A DNA stretch of 64,000 nt, from assembly GCF_029541745.1 (NCBI RefSeq), contig NZ_CP089746.1, positions 7,511,559-7,575,558 on the forward strand, given 5' to 3'. The notes beneath the pieces are model-generated. The model saw only the letters and a list, made by a program, of their open reading frames with translations, was not told where the DNA came from and searched no databases. Position 1 is the stretch's first letter; each line of letters begins with the position of its first letter. Positions 18,292 to 26,951 of the stretch are shown here, one piece after another. The translations under genes and the position numbers were made by a program. The DNA is from Streptomyces sp. LX-29. GTDB taxonomy: Bacteria; Actinomycetota; Actinomycetes; Streptomycetales; Streptomycetaceae.

Positions 18292-18687
18292 TCACGCGGA
18301 GCGGGCCACCCCCGGTTCCGACAGGGCCGCGGGACCCGCCTCCACCGCCGACTCCTCGCCGACCGGCTCCTCGGGCCCGGTCAGATACCGCCGGGACCAG
18401 TCGCTGAGCGGCTCCAGCGACTCGTTGAGCGCGATGCCGCTGGGAGTCAGCGAGTACTCCACCCGCAGCGGGAGTTCGTGGAACACCTCGCGGTGCACGA
18501 CGCCCAGCGCCTCCAGCTCCCGCAACTGCTGGACCAGCACCTTCTCGCTGATGCCGGGGACCAGTCGACGCAGTTCACCGAAGCGGGGCCGGTGGTGGTA
18601 GAGCGCCCAGAGTATGAGCACCTTCCACTTGCCGCTGATGACGTCGACGGCCGCGACGGTGGGGCACTCAACAGTCCGCTTCCTCAT
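18292..18687 (-). CDS. HxlR-family transcriptional regulator
   Basis: 131 residues. The winged-helix HxlR core is clear: ISGKWKVLILWALYHHRPRF, then LRRLVPGISEKVLVQQLREL (recognition helix), then the wing EYSLTPSGIAL. A CPT near the N-terminus provides the single Cys common in redox- or electrophile-sensing HxlR proteins. It lies 10 nt downstream of an NAD(P)H-binding oxidoreductase gene and is probably co-transcribed with it. HxlR regulators often control such a neighbour in response to aldehydes or quinones. Confidence 0.9.
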   Translation of the reverse strand: MRKRTVECPTVAAVDVISGKWKVLILWALYHHRPRFGELRRLVPGISEKVLVQQLRELEALGVVHREVFHELPLRVEYSLTPSGIALNESLEPLSDWSRRYLTGPEEPVGEESAVEAGPAALSEPGVARSA

Positions 18688-18697
18688 GCCACCGACC

Positions 18698-19348
18698 CTA
18701 CCGGGCGACGGTGAAACGCTCCCCGATGTGCTGCGGGCGCTCGATCTCGTCGACCAGCGCGACCGCGTAGTCCTCGGCGGAGATGACGCTCTCCCCGTCG
18801 GCGTCGGTGACCAACTGCTCGGTGCCGGTGCGGTAGGCGCCGGTGCGCTCGCCCGGGGCGATGGTCGCCGCGGGGCTCAGGCTGGTCCACCGCACGTCGG
18901 TCACGCCGCGCAGGAACTCCAGCGCGTCGCCGTGCGCGTGCATGATCTGGAGCAGCCAGTCGGGCAGTCCGGGCGCGTCCCAGACCCGCACGCCGGGCGC
19001 CGTCTCCAGGCTGCCCGCGCCGCCGACCGCGATCAGTCGCGGAGCGTCCGCGCCGAGCGTGCGCAGCCCCTCCACCAGGGAACGCGCGGCCGGCTCGATG
19101 AGCTTGAGGTGGCCGGGGCCGTCGCCACCGCCGACCGCGCTGACGACCACGTCGTGGCCCTGGGCGGCCGCGGCCACGGACCGCGGGTCGAGCACGTCGC
19201 CGGTGGTCACGCCGAGGTTCTCGTGGCTGCGGGTGAGCCTGGCCGGGTCGCGGACGACCGCGGTGACCTGGTGGCCGCGGGACAGGGCCTCGTCCAGGAC
19301 GCGCTGTCCGATGGTGCCGTTGGCGCCGAAGAGGGCGATCTTCGCCAT
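18698..19348 (-). CDS. NAD(P)H-binding protein (atypical SDR, NmrA-like)
   Basis: 216 residues. It starts MAKIALFGANGTIGQRVLDEAL, the dinucleotide-binding GxxGxxG of atypical SDR/NmrA-like proteins, and contains HDVVVSAVGGGDGPG and LIAVGGAGSLE. No YxxxK motif is evident, as expected for this group. The ATG behind AAGGAGAA is chosen; an upstream in-frame GTG/ATG extension is low-complexity. It is flanked by dsbA-like and hxlR genes on the same strand. A role in detoxification or redox sensing is an inference from the neighbours. Confidence 0.85.
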   Translation of the reverse strand: MAKIALFGANGTIGQRVLDEALSRGHQVTAVVRDPARLTRSHENLGVTTGDVLDPRSVAAAAQGHDVVVSAVGGGDGPGHLKLIEPAARSLVEGLRTLGADAPRLIAVGGAGSLETAPGVRVWDAPGLPDWLLQIMHAHGDALEFLRGVTDVRWTSLSPAATIAPGERTGAYRTGTEQLVTDADGESVISAEDYAVALVDEIERPQHIGERFTVAR

Positions 19349-19411
19349 GGGGGGTTCTCCTTCAGATGATGCGAGGGGTGATACGGGCGGTGATGTGGAC
19401 ATGGGGGGTGA

Positions 19412-20059
19412 TCAGGCGGTGCCGGCGGCCAGGTGCTGTTCCAACGCCGCGGTCAGGTCGTCCGACGAGGCGACCGGGCCGCCCAGGCGGCGCACCCCGC
19501 CGGCGGGGGTGTGCAGCAGCAGCGTCGGGTAGGCCTCGACGCCCAGCCGACGGGTCTCGCGCATGTCCCGGACGGCCTCCTCGCGCACCGCCGGGTCCGC
19601 CAGCGCGGCGAGCACCGCGTCCGGGTCCAGGCCCAGCCGCCCGGCCAGCGTCCGGTAGGTCTCCGGCTCCGACAGGTCGCGGCCGTCGCGGTAGAACACC
19701 TGCTGAAGGGCGCCCGCGAACTCCACCTGGCGCTCCGGCGCCTGGCGGCGCAGCGCCACCAGACCCACCGCCGGACCCGCGGAGTCCATCACGGCCGAGC
19801 CGTCGGCGAGCAGCTCTTGGTAGGCGTCTCCGAAGACGGCACCGGTCAGCTGCGCGATGTGCTCGTTGGCGGCCGGGATGTACGGGTGCGCGGCCAGCGG
19901 AGCCGCCCGGTCGCCGGTGAACAGCCCGCCGCTGAGGACGCGGATGTCGACCCGCGCCGCGTTGTCGGCGGCGAAGCGACGCAGCGCGGGGCCGAAGCCG
20001 TAGCACCAGCCGCAGTACGCGTCGAACGCGTACGTCAGCCGGGCGCGCTCCTTCTCCAT
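19412..20059 (-). CDS. DsbA-family thioredoxin-fold oxidoreductase
   Basis: 215 residues without a signal peptide, so cytoplasmic. The active site is DAYCGWCYGF, a CxxC near residue 15, and the cis-Pro loop is VEAYPTLLL. This matches the DsbA/FrnE-like cytoplasmic group, which handles disulfides or isomerises small substrates. The start ATG follows AAGGAGAA at 3-4 nt, and an upstream in-frame ATG is rejected because it overlaps the promoter region. The gene is divergent from the AraC regulator, which probably controls it. Confidence 0.88.
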   Translation of the reverse strand: MEKERARLTYAFDAYCGWCYGFGPALRRFAADNAARVDIRVLSGGLFTGDRAAPLAAHPYIPAANEHIAQLTGAVFGDAYQELLADGSAVMDSAGPAVGLVALRRQAPERQVEFAGALQQVFYRDGRDLSEPETYRTLAGRLGLDPDAVLAALADPAVREEAVRDMRETRRLGVEAYPTLLLHTPAGGVRRLGGPVASSDDLTAALEQHLAAGTA

Positions 20060-20144
20060 GAACTTCTCCTTGTTTCTCTTTCGGTCATCTGCTTTAAAGC
20101 TAAGTCCATAAGCCCAGGTGAACGAGGTATCCTGAGGACTGAGC
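20060..20144. promoter_or_regulatory. Divergent promoter region between dsbA-like and araC-type genes
   Basis: An 85-nt spacer richer in A/T than its surroundings (GCTTTAAAGCTAAG, GAACGAGGTATCCTGAGG). TATCCT is a plausible -10 for the AraC gene, and GCTTTAAAGC is a perfect 10-nt palindrome that could be an operator. Spacing and motifs are suggestive only. Confidence 0.4.
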
Positions 20145-21059
20145 ATGGTGAAAAAGCGACACGATCGGCGGAGCGCGATCCCCGAGGTCGCCTATCGGGC
20201 CCCGGTCGGGGCGCCGCCGGGCGTCGAGGTGATGTCCCTGCGCGACCTGCGCGAGCGGGCGCCGGAGGGTGAGTTCGACGCGCCGCAGCGACCGCGCTTC
20301 CATCTGCTGTTCTCCATCGACGCCGGCACCGCCTCGCACGCCGTGGACTTCTCCGGCTACACCCTGAGTGAGGGCAGCGTGCTGTGGGTGCGCCCCGGGC
20401 AGGTGCAGCAGTTCGGCGACCTGGCCGCCATCGAGGGCACGCTGGTCCTGTTCCAGCCCGGCTTCCTGTCCCCGGCTACCGGGGCGGCGGCCCGGCTGGA
20501 CGATCCGTACGCCGGCACCTGGTGGCAGCCGGTGGGGGAGGACCGCGCGGCGGTCCTCGCGGCGCTGCGGCACCTGGCCCAGGCGTACGACTCCGGTGGC
20601 GGGCTGCCGGCCGATGTGCACGCCGAGGTGCTGCGGCACCTGCTCTCCGTGCTGGTGCTCCGCATCGCGCACCAGGCGGCCCCGGCGGGCAGTGCCGTGG
20701 CCGCGCCACCGGAGGCGTTCGTGCACTTCAGAGACGCGGTCGAGCGCGACTTCGCACACACCCACCGGGTCGCCGACTACGCACGGGCGCTCGGATACTC
20801 GGCGCGCACCCTCTCCCGCGCCACGACCGCGGCGGCGGGGGTCGGCGCCAAGGAGTTCCTGGACCGGCGGGTGGTGCTGGAGGCCAAGCGGCTGCTCGCG
20901 CACAGTGACCTCGCGGTGGCGCGGGTCGCCGCGCAGATCGGCTTCCCCGACCCGGCCAACTTCTCGAAGTTCTTCCAGCACCGCGCCGGGCAGACGCCCG
21001 GCGAGTTCCGCCGCACCATGCGGGGACCGGGCACCCCCGGGGCCGTGACACCGGGGTAG
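20145..21059 (+). CDS. AraC-family transcriptional regulator
   Basis: 304 residues. The N-terminal cupin-like effector domain (FHLLFSIDAGTASHAVDFSGY, VRPGQVQQFGD) is followed by two helix-turn-helix units: RVADYARALGYSARTLSRATTAA and VARVAAQIGFPDPANFSKFFQHRAGQTPGEFRR. The latter is the canonical AraC C-terminus. It probably regulates the divergent dsbA-like operon in response to a small molecule. Family assignment is firm; ligand unknown. Confidence 0.92.
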   Translation: MVKKRHDRRSAIPEVAYRAPVGAPPGVEVMSLRDLRERAPEGEFDAPQRPRFHLLFSIDAGTASHAVDFSGYTLSEGSVLWVRPGQVQQFGDLAAIEGTLVLFQPGFLSPATGAAARLDDPYAGTWWQPVGEDRAAVLAALRHLAQAYDSGGGLPADVHAEVLRHLLSVLVLRIAHQAAPAGSAVAAPPEAFVHFRDAVERDFAHTHRVADYARALGYSARTLSRATTAAAGVGAKEFLDRRVVLEAKRLLAHSDLAVARVAAQIGFPDPANFSKFFQHRAGQTPGEFRRTMRGPGTPGAVTPG

Positions 21060-21280
21060 CGGGCCTGGCCGGCGCCGGGTAGGGGCCCTGGTCGGCGTCG
21101 GGGTGGCGGGCCTGGTCGCCGCCGGCGCCCGGAGGCGACCGCTGGGATTCACGGCGCGCCGTCGGTGCGGGGCCTGCCGGGCCCCGCACTCCTGCCCGTT
21201 TGCCAAAAACGAACATTTCGGCTTGATTCGGAAGTGGCGGGCCATGAGCCTCGCCGCCGTCGCCGCGCTGGGGGCGCATC

Positions 21281-22795
21281 ATGTGGTTCAACGACCGAAC
21301 GGACGCCGGGCGGCGCCTTGCCGGGCGCCTGGAGGAGCTGCGCAGCGAGAGGCCGATCATCGTCGGCCTGCCGCGGGGCGGGGTGCCCGTCGCCTTCGAG
21401 GTGGCCCGCGCCCTCGACGCCCCGCTGGACGTGATCATCGTCCGTAAGCTCGGCGTCCCGTACCACCGGGAGCTGGGATTCGGCGCCATCGGTGAGGGCG
21501 GCGCGCGCGTCGTCCACGAGGACATCGTCCGGATGAGCCGGGTCGACCAGGCGGACCTCGCGGAGGTCGAGCGCACCGAGGAGGCCGAACTCCGGCGCCA
21601 GGCCGAGCGGTTCCGAGGCGGCCGAGAGCGGATCCCGCTGTCCGGACGGGTGGTGATCGTGGTCGACGACGGCATCGCCACCGGCGCCACGGCCGAGGCC
21701 GCCTGCCGGGTCGCGCGCGCCCAGGGCGCGGCCCGTGTGGTGTTGGCCGTCCCGGTCGCGCCCCCGGACGCGGCGGCCGCGCTGCGCGCCGAGGCGGACG
21801 AGGTCGTCTGCCTCTCCACGCCCAGCGACTTCTTCGCGGTCGGCGAGTGGTACCGGGACTTCTCGCAGACCTCCGACGGCGAGGTCATGGAGTTGCTGCA
21901 CGCCGCCGCGGCGGCATACGGCGAGAGCGCCGCGGGCACCTCGGGCGACACCGCCGCCCCGGAACCGGAACCGGAAACGAAGACGGAAACGAAGGCGGAA
22001 CCGAACCCGGAGCCGGCCGCGGAGTCGAACCCGCCCCCGAACCCGAACCCGGGGCCCAACCCGGGGCACAACCCGGGCCCCGCCGTGAATCCGGGTCCCG
22101 GGGCCGACCCGGCGCCCGCGTCCGGTCCGGTACGGATCCCGGTGGAGGGCGGCACCGTCGAGCTGGCGGGCGATCTGGAGCTTCCCGGGGCGGAGACCGC
22201 TGCCCGGCCCGAGGGGGGAGAGGGCGCCCCGGCCGGGCCCGCCCCGGCCATCGTGGTCTTCGCGCACGGCAGCGGCAGCAGTCGGCACAGCCCGCGCAAC
22301 CGGTCGGTCGCGGAGCGGCTGAACCAAGCGGGCCTCGGCACCCTGCTCTTCGATCTGCTCACCGCCGAGGAGGAGATCGACCGGGCGAACGTCTTCGACA
22401 TCGAGACGCTGGGGCGCCGCCTCGCCGAGGTCACCCGTTGGCTCCGCGCGGAGACCGGCGGGGCCCAGGCGGTCTGCTACTTCGGAGCGAGCACGGGGGC
22501 GGCGGCCGCGCTCCAGGCGGCCGCCGCCCCGGGCGCCGACATCGCCGCCGTGGTCTCCCGGGGCGGCCGCCCCGACCTCGCCGGGGAGCGGCTCGCCGAT
22601 GTCACGGCGCCGACCCTGCTGATCGTCGGCGGCCGCGACGAGACCGTGCTCGATCTCAACCGGCAGGCGCAGCGCCGGCTGCGGTGTGAGAACCGGCTGA
22701 CCGTGGTGCCCGGCGCGACCCACCTCTTCGAGGAGCCGGGGGCCCTGCGGAAGGTGGCTGATCTCGCGTGGGAGTGGTTCAGCGCGCATTCTTGA
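21281..22795 (+). CDS. Phosphoribosyltransferase fused to alpha/beta hydrolase
   Basis: 504 residues in three parts. Residues ~1-220 are a type I phosphoribosyltransferase with VVIVVDDGIATGATAEAA as PRPP loop. Residues ~225-285 are a Pro/Asn/Gly/Glu linker of short repeats (PEPEPETKTETK, then NPGPNPGHNPGP). Residues ~285-504 are an alpha/beta hydrolase of dienelactone-hydrolase type with FAHGSGSSRHSPRN, nucleophile elbow GASTG, GGRDETV (Asp) and GATHLFEEPG (His). The two activities normally occur as separate or fused proteins next to stress genes in actinobacteria. The joint substrate is unknown. The start ATG has no strong ribosome site. Confidence 0.85.
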   Translation: MWFNDRTDAGRRLAGRLEELRSERPIIVGLPRGGVPVAFEVARALDAPLDVIIVRKLGVPYHRELGFGAIGEGGARVVHEDIVRMSRVDQADLAEVERTEEAELRRQAERFRGGRERIPLSGRVVIVVDDGIATGATAEAACRVARAQGAARVVLAVPVAPPDAAAALRAEADEVVCLSTPSDFFAVGEWYRDFSQTSDGEVMELLHAAAAAYGESAAGTSGDTAAPEPEPETKTETKAEPNPEPAAESNPPPNPNPGPNPGHNPGPAVNPGPGADPAPASGPVRIPVEGGTVELAGDLELPGAETAARPEGGEGAPAGPAPAIVVFAHGSGSSRHSPRNRSVAERLNQAGLGTLLFDLLTAEEEIDRANVFDIETLGRRLAEVTRWLRAETGGAQAVCYFGASTGAAAALQAAAAPGADIAAVVSRGGRPDLAGERLADVTAPTLLIVGGRDETVLDLNRQAQRRLRCENRLTVVPGATHLFEEPGALRKVADLAWEWFSAHS

Positions 22796-22824
22796 AGCCT
22801 GAGAGGCAAGAGGAGGTGGTCGCC

Positions 22825-23097
22825 GTGGAGACGATCGTCGGTTGCAACATCGAGATGGAGTTCCATGAGGTCGACGCGACGTTGACCGAGGCTGACGTGC
22901 GGGTGCGCCTGCACGACGGGACCGAGGTGAAGGCGCATGGCATCGCCCACCGGCACCCCGACGACCCGGCCCAGCAGCGGGTCGGCGAGGAGATCGCGGC
23001 CGCCAGGGCGCTGAACGACCTCTCCCGGCAGCTGCTCGACAAGGCAGGGGGAGACATCGAGAAGGTCACCCACTCACCGGCACACCTGATGGCTTAG
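22825..23097 (+). CDS. DUF1876 domain-containing protein
   Basis: 90 residues. HGIAHRHPDDPAQQRVGEEIAAARAL and LNDLSRQLLDKAGGDIE match the dsRBD-like DUF1876 family, small proteins found mainly in actinobacteria, often near stress or dormancy genes. The GTG start is chosen because AGGAGG lies 8 nt upstream; a longer form would overlap the preceding gene by 28 nt. Function unknown. Confidence 0.87.
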   Translation: METIVGCNIEMEFHEVDATLTEADVRVRLHDGTEVKAHGIAHRHPDDPAQQRVGEEIAAARALNDLSRQLLDKAGGDIEKVTHSPAHLMA

Positions 23098-23283
23098 GAA
23101 CGTCGTCCGCGCCCCGCACGCGGGCGGGGCGCTTCCCGATGCGCATGACGGCCGGAGCGCCGGGCCCCTCCCCGGGCGCCGGTGCTCCTCTTCCAGTGGT
23201 GCTCCCACCGCACCGGGAGAACATCGGAGGGCGGGGCCCGACGGGCCCCGCCCTCCGCGCCCCCGCGGCGGCCTCAACTGCCC

Positions 23284-24606
23284 CTACCGCTCCTGAAGCA
23301 CGCGCGACGCGCGGTCGGAGTCCTCCTCCCGGTCGTTCCGCCCGAGGGCGCCGATCCGACCGACCAGCCGCAGCGCGTCCGCGACCTGAGCGACCTGAGC
23401 GACCTGGGGGACGGCCGAGGACACCGGAGGCACCGCCGACGCGGTCGGCGCGGCCGACAGGATCGGCGGGGGCAGCTCGCCCGACCGCTGCCCCGGCTCC
23501 TCGGCGCTCTCCTCCACGGGGCGCGCACGCGGGGCGGGCACGGCCGCGACCCGCCCCGGAGCGACCTCCGCGGGGGTGACCGGGGGCGTCGACCCGGCCG
23601 GCGCGGCGACGGACCCGCTGCGGGCGTCGGACCCGATGCGAGCCGCGGGTCCGACGGGATCGGTGGTCGGCTCGACGGGGCTGGTGGTCGGCCCGACGGG
23701 ACCCGCGGCCGGTCCGGAGGCGTCCGTGCTCCCCGTGCTCCCCGCGCTCCCCATGGCTTCGACGCCGGCGGCCTCGGCCGGCTGGGCCGGGCCCTCCGTG
23801 GTGAGCAGGGCCAGCCCGGCGGTGGCGATCGCCGCCGTGCCCAGGGCCAGCAGGGTGCCGGCGAGGCCCAGACGGAAGTGTTCGCCGAGGGCGGCCACGC
23901 CCACGCCGGTCGCCACCACGGGGTTGACCACCGTGGCGGTCGCCAACGGGGCCGCCAGGCCCGCGCCCCGGTAGGCGGACTGCGAGAGGAAGACACCGGC
24001 GGAGGCCAGCAACCCGATCATCCCCAGGCTGGGCAGCGCCTCGGCCCAGGCGTCCCACGCCCAGGCCACCGCCACGTTCTTGGTGAAGACCGAGGAGATC
24101 CCGAACGCCGTCCCCGCCGCGGCGGCCAGCAGCACGCTGCGGACGCCGGGCCGGCGCACCCATCGCGCACCGCCGGCGAGCACCGCGATGAGGGCGACGG
24201 TCGCCACCGTCACGGCGACGCGCTCGGCGTCGGCCAGCGCCTCGGCCGGCGCCGGACCGGTCAGCGAGAGCAGCCCCGCCAGGCCCGCGGTGGCCAGCAC
24301 CGCCCCGCGCCAGCCGGTGGCGCTGACCTTGCGCCGCACGAACAGCGCCGCCATCGGCAGGGCGAAGACAATGGTGAGCGCGCCCAGCGGCTGGACCACG
24401 CTCAGCGGTCCGTAGGCCAGGGCGAGCACGTGCAGGACGCCCCCCACGCCGTTCAGTGCCACCGCCGCCCACCAACTGCCGCGTCGCACCGGCGCGTACG
24501 GCTGCTGCGGGGATGTGGCCGCGACGTGCTCCTGGAGTATGGCCCCGGCGGCGTAGCACACCGCCGAGACCAGCGCCAGGACCACGGACAGCGCGAGGGC
24601 GGTCAT
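23284..24606 (-). CDS. EamA-like (DMT) transporter with long low-complexity C-terminal tail
   Basis: 440 residues. The first ~285 residues have about nine hydrophobic helices (TALALSVVLALVSAVCYAAG, LAYGPLSVVQPLGALTIVFA, GAVLATAGLAGLLSL, ATATVVNPVVATGVGVAALGEH). The repeated motif P-L/I at helix ends and the NPVVA block match the DMT/EamA superfamily. The last ~150 residues are Pro/Ser/Thr/Ala-rich with quasi-repeats (VGPTTSPVEPTTDPVGP, VAQVAQVAD) and are probably a disordered cytoplasmic tail. Substrate unknown. A palindrome sits about 90 nt upstream of the start. Confidence 0.82.
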   Translation of the reverse strand: MTALALSVVLALVSAVCYAAGAILQEHVAATSPQQPYAPVRRGSWWAAVALNGVGGVLHVLALAYGPLSVVQPLGALTIVFALPMAALFVRRKVSATGWRGAVLATAGLAGLLSLTGPAPAEALADAERVAVTVATVALIAVLAGGARWVRRPGVRSVLLAAAAGTAFGISSVFTKNVAVAWAWDAWAEALPSLGMIGLLASAGVFLSQSAYRGAGLAAPLATATVVNPVVATGVGVAALGEHFRLGLAGTLLALGTAAIATAGLALLTTEGPAQPAEAAGVEAMGSAGSTGSTDASGPAAGPVGPTTSPVEPTTDPVGPAARIGSDARSGSVAAPAGSTPPVTPAEVAPGRVAAVPAPRARPVEESAEEPGQRSGELPPPILSAAPTASAVPPVSSAVPQVAQVAQVADALRLVGRIGALGRNDREEDSDRASRVLQER

Positions 24607-24693
24607 CTCGGGTCCCGCTGTGGTCGTCGTCCCATACCCCTAACAATGACTCCTCGGTCGCGCCGCGTCGTCGTCCTCAAGCACGCACTTCGG

Positions 24694-24713
24694 CGTACTA
24701 CTGACGTAGTACG
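24694..24713. promoter_or_regulatory. Perfect inverted repeat, possible operator or terminator
   Basis: CGTACTAC-TGAC-GTAGTACG is a perfect 8+4+8 palindrome in a stretch with higher A/T than its flanks. It lies 88 nt before the EamA-like start and 52 nt after the thioesterase stop on the same strand. No T-run follows, so an operator (TetR/GntR-type spacing) is favoured over a terminator. Confidence 0.45.
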
Positions 24714-24765
24714 TCTGCGGGAACGGTCTCTTATCGGACGTCAGGGGGCCGAGTCCGTCCAGCCC

Positions 24766-25548
24766 TTATCCGGCCACCTCGAAGGCGCCTTCGGAGAGCG
24801 TGCGGAGGTCCTCGACCATGGCGGCGGCGACTTCCCGCTCGGCCCCGTTCAGATAGAAGTGGCCGCCGCTGAAGGTGCGCAGCCAGAACGGCCCGCTGGT
24901 GAGCCCCCGCCAGGCTTCGGCCTCGGCGGGAGTGACCCGCGGATCACAGTCGCCGACGAATGCGCTGACCGGGCAGCGCAGCCGCACTCCGGAGGAGTGG
25001 GAATACGTCTCGATGGCGGTGTAGTCGGCGCGCAGCGGCTTCACGATCATTCGCACCATGTCCGGATCGTCGAGAATCCGCGCCTGGGTTCCGCTCAGCG
25101 CCTGGATTTCCTTGAGGAGCCCGGCGTCGTCGAGGAGATGCACGGTCTCGTGCCGGTGGATGGTCGGTGAGCGGCGACCGGAGACGATGATTCCCAGCGG
25201 CGGGTTGGCGCCCCCGCTCTCCAGCCGGGCGGCGGTTTCGAAACCCACGACCGCGCCCATGCTGTGGCCGAAGAGGAGCAGCGGCAGATCGGTCATCGGG
25301 GTCAGTGCCGCGGCGACCTCGTCGGCCAGTGCCCCGAGGTCCGTGAGGGCCTTCTCCTGGTGGCGTTCCTGCCGGCCGGGGTACTGCACCGCCAGCAGGT
25401 CCACGCTGGGCGGGAGATGCCGCGACAGGGGGAAGAACGCGCTCGCGGAGCCGCCGGCATGCGGCAGACAGACGACCCGCACGGTGGCGTCGGGAGCCGG
25501 CCGGAATCGACGGAGCCAGGCCCCGCTCTGTGAGGTCTTACCAGTCAA
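24766..25548 (-). CDS. Type II (editing) thioesterase of NRPS/PKS type
   Basis: About 260 residues of alpha/beta hydrolase fold. WLRRFRPAPDATVRVVCLPHAGGSASAF at the N-terminus, GHSMGAVVGFE (nucleophile Ser), GDCDPRVTP (Asp) and FSGGHFYLN (His) are diagnostic of type II thioesterases such as RifR/TEII. They clear mis-primed acyl groups from carrier proteins. No NRPS, PKS or carrier protein gene is in the window, so it is an orphan here and may serve a remote cluster. The start is uncertain: TTG gives the usual short N-terminus; a GTG 51 nt further upstream is possible. Confidence 0.85.
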   Translation of the reverse strand: MTGKTSQSGAWLRRFRPAPDATVRVVCLPHAGGSASAFFPLSRHLPPSVDLLAVQYPGRQERHQEKALTDLGALADEVAAALTPMTDLPLLLFGHSMGAVVGFETAARLESGGANPPLGIIVSGRRSPTIHRHETVHLLDDAGLLKEIQALSGTQARILDDPDMVRMIVKPLRADYTAIETYSHSSGVRLRCPVSAFVGDCDPRVTPAEAEAWRGLTSGPFWLRTFSGGHFYLNGAEREVAAAMVEDLRTLSEGAFEVAG

Positions 25549-26252
25549 CGGAACGCACTCTCCTGGTCCTTCCCGGACCCTCCGCGACGGTTTCGCCACA
25601 TGGCGCCGTGGCCTCGCTGAGGGTGGATCGAAGCGGCGGTGACGACGCGCGAATCTACGGGGTCGTGCCGTGCCATAGCGGGGGGTGAATGGTGTGTCGA
25701 CCGACGCCCCGGCGTATCCGGCCCGCCCTGTGCCGAGTGCCGAAACGGCCGAGGTGTCCTCAACGCCAAAGGGCTACTCAGATTTTGACGCTATTTCAGA
25801 TCTACTGAGGTTGGGCTGGCTGCATGATATACCGAGGCCCGCGGGGCCCTGCAAGACGCGGCTTCCGCCTGCGGAACGCCCCTGTCCACCGGCCGTGCGG
25901 GCCAAACCCGAGATGCGGGGGCGACCGGTATCGGCTTCACCTCGGGGCGGTGTCGCAAGCATTTCGTGGGAACGTCCGCCCATTCGACGGGGCCCGCTCT
26001 CCCCGCTCCGCCCCGGAGGAATTCCACGCCGTTTGCCGGGCTCTTTGTCCGAATCCCCTCGGTGATCGGCTGAACGTGGCGCGAATCGCGCTGGAGGGGT
26101 CCGCGGGGCGACGCGGTGCCGCCCGTGCCGGACGCGGTGCCTCCCGTTGGCGGAGCGCACGGCGCCCGCGCCGGCGTGTTCGACGCGCGGGTCCGGCTGC
26201 GGCTCGTATGGTCCCTCGCAGGCCGGAATCCGTCGCATCGGAGGCGTACCTC
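25549..26252. other. Gene-free region between divergent thioesterase and hydrolase genes
   Basis: About 700 nt in which I find no convincing gene; open frames are Arg/Pro-rich and overlap in both strands. It holds one low-GC island (about 25770-25835) with the paired TCAGAT direct repeats, a CTCAG/CTGAG dyad and TTGACG. That is the best place for a promoter, but no matching -10 at standard spacing is seen. Confidence 0.5.
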
Positions 26253-26933
26253 GTGGCAACCATCCTGCTCGTGCACGGCGCCCTCGCCGACGGCTCCTGC
26301 TGGAGCGAGGTGATCCCGCCCCTTCAGGACGCGGGGCACTCCGTCGTCGCGGTGCAGCAGCCGCTGTCCTCCATCGACGACGACGTCGCGCGGGTCCGCG
26401 CGGAACTGGAAGCGGTGGAGGAGGCGGTGGTCCTCGTCGGTCACTCCTTCGGCGGAGTCGCCATCACCCAGGCCGCGCACCACATGCCTCACGTCAGCGC
26501 CCTGGTCTATGTGGCGGCGTTCGCGCCCGACGAGGGGGAGAGCGTGGCGCGGCTCACCGAGCGGGCGCCGAAGCTGCCGTCGGCCGAGCGGTTCACCGTC
26601 GACGAGGGCGGCCGCTTCAGGCTGCCACGACAGGAGTTCCCCCGCTTCTTCTGCCCGGACGTGGAGTCGGTGCGCGCCCGCGTGCTGGCCGCGGCGCAGG
26701 GCCCCGCCGACGCCGGGCGGTTCGACTACCGCTCCGGGCCGCCGGCCTGGCGCGAGCACCCCACCTACTACGTGGTGGCGGGAGCGGACCAGATCGTCCA
26801 CCCGGAGCTCCAGCGGTGGCTGGCCGCGCGGATGGGCGCCATCGTGACCACGGCCGACGGCGCGGGCCACGCCGTGATGGTCTCCCGCCCGGACGTGGTC
26901 ACCGAGGTCGTCCTCGCCGCTGCCGCGGCCTGA
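26253..26933 (+). CDS. Alpha/beta hydrolase (esterase/salicylate-esterase-like)
   Basis: 226 residues. ILLVHGALADGSCWSEVI (oxyanion HG), LVGHSFGGVAI with the nucleophile Ser, VAGADQIVHPEL (Asp) and ADGAGHAVMVSRP (His) form a complete triad. The length and VHGAxxDGSxW start resemble the small hydroxynitrile-lyase/MES-like esterases often annotated simply as alpha/beta hydrolase. GTG follows CGGAGGC at 7 nt. It converges on the DUF3048 gene, and a shared hairpin lies at the junction. Substrate unknown. Confidence 0.87.
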   Translation: MATILLVHGALADGSCWSEVIPPLQDAGHSVVAVQQPLSSIDDDVARVRAELEAVEEAVVLVGHSFGGVAITQAAHHMPHVSALVYVAAFAPDEGESVARLTERAPKLPSAERFTVDEGGRFRLPRQEFPRFFCPDVESVRARVLAAAQGPADAGRFDYRSGPPAWREHPTYYVVAGADQIVHPELQRWLAARMGAIVTTADGAGHAVMVSRPDVVTEVVLAAAAA

Positions 26934-26951
26934 GTCCTCGCGGGCTCAGGC
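26928..26951. terminator. Bidirectional hairpin between convergent genes
   Basis: GCCTGAG-tcctcgcggg-CTCAGGC, a perfect 7-bp stem. It contains the hydrolase stop codon in its left arm and the DUF3048 stop in its right arm. No T-run on either side, as is common for actinobacterial terminators. Confidence 0.5.

Noticed and set aside
25685..26065. Possible small + strand gene of 126 codons upstream of the alpha/beta hydrolase
   Set aside because: The first third looks protein-like, but the rest is Arg/Pro-rich, there is no clear ribosome site and it overlaps equally open antisense frames.
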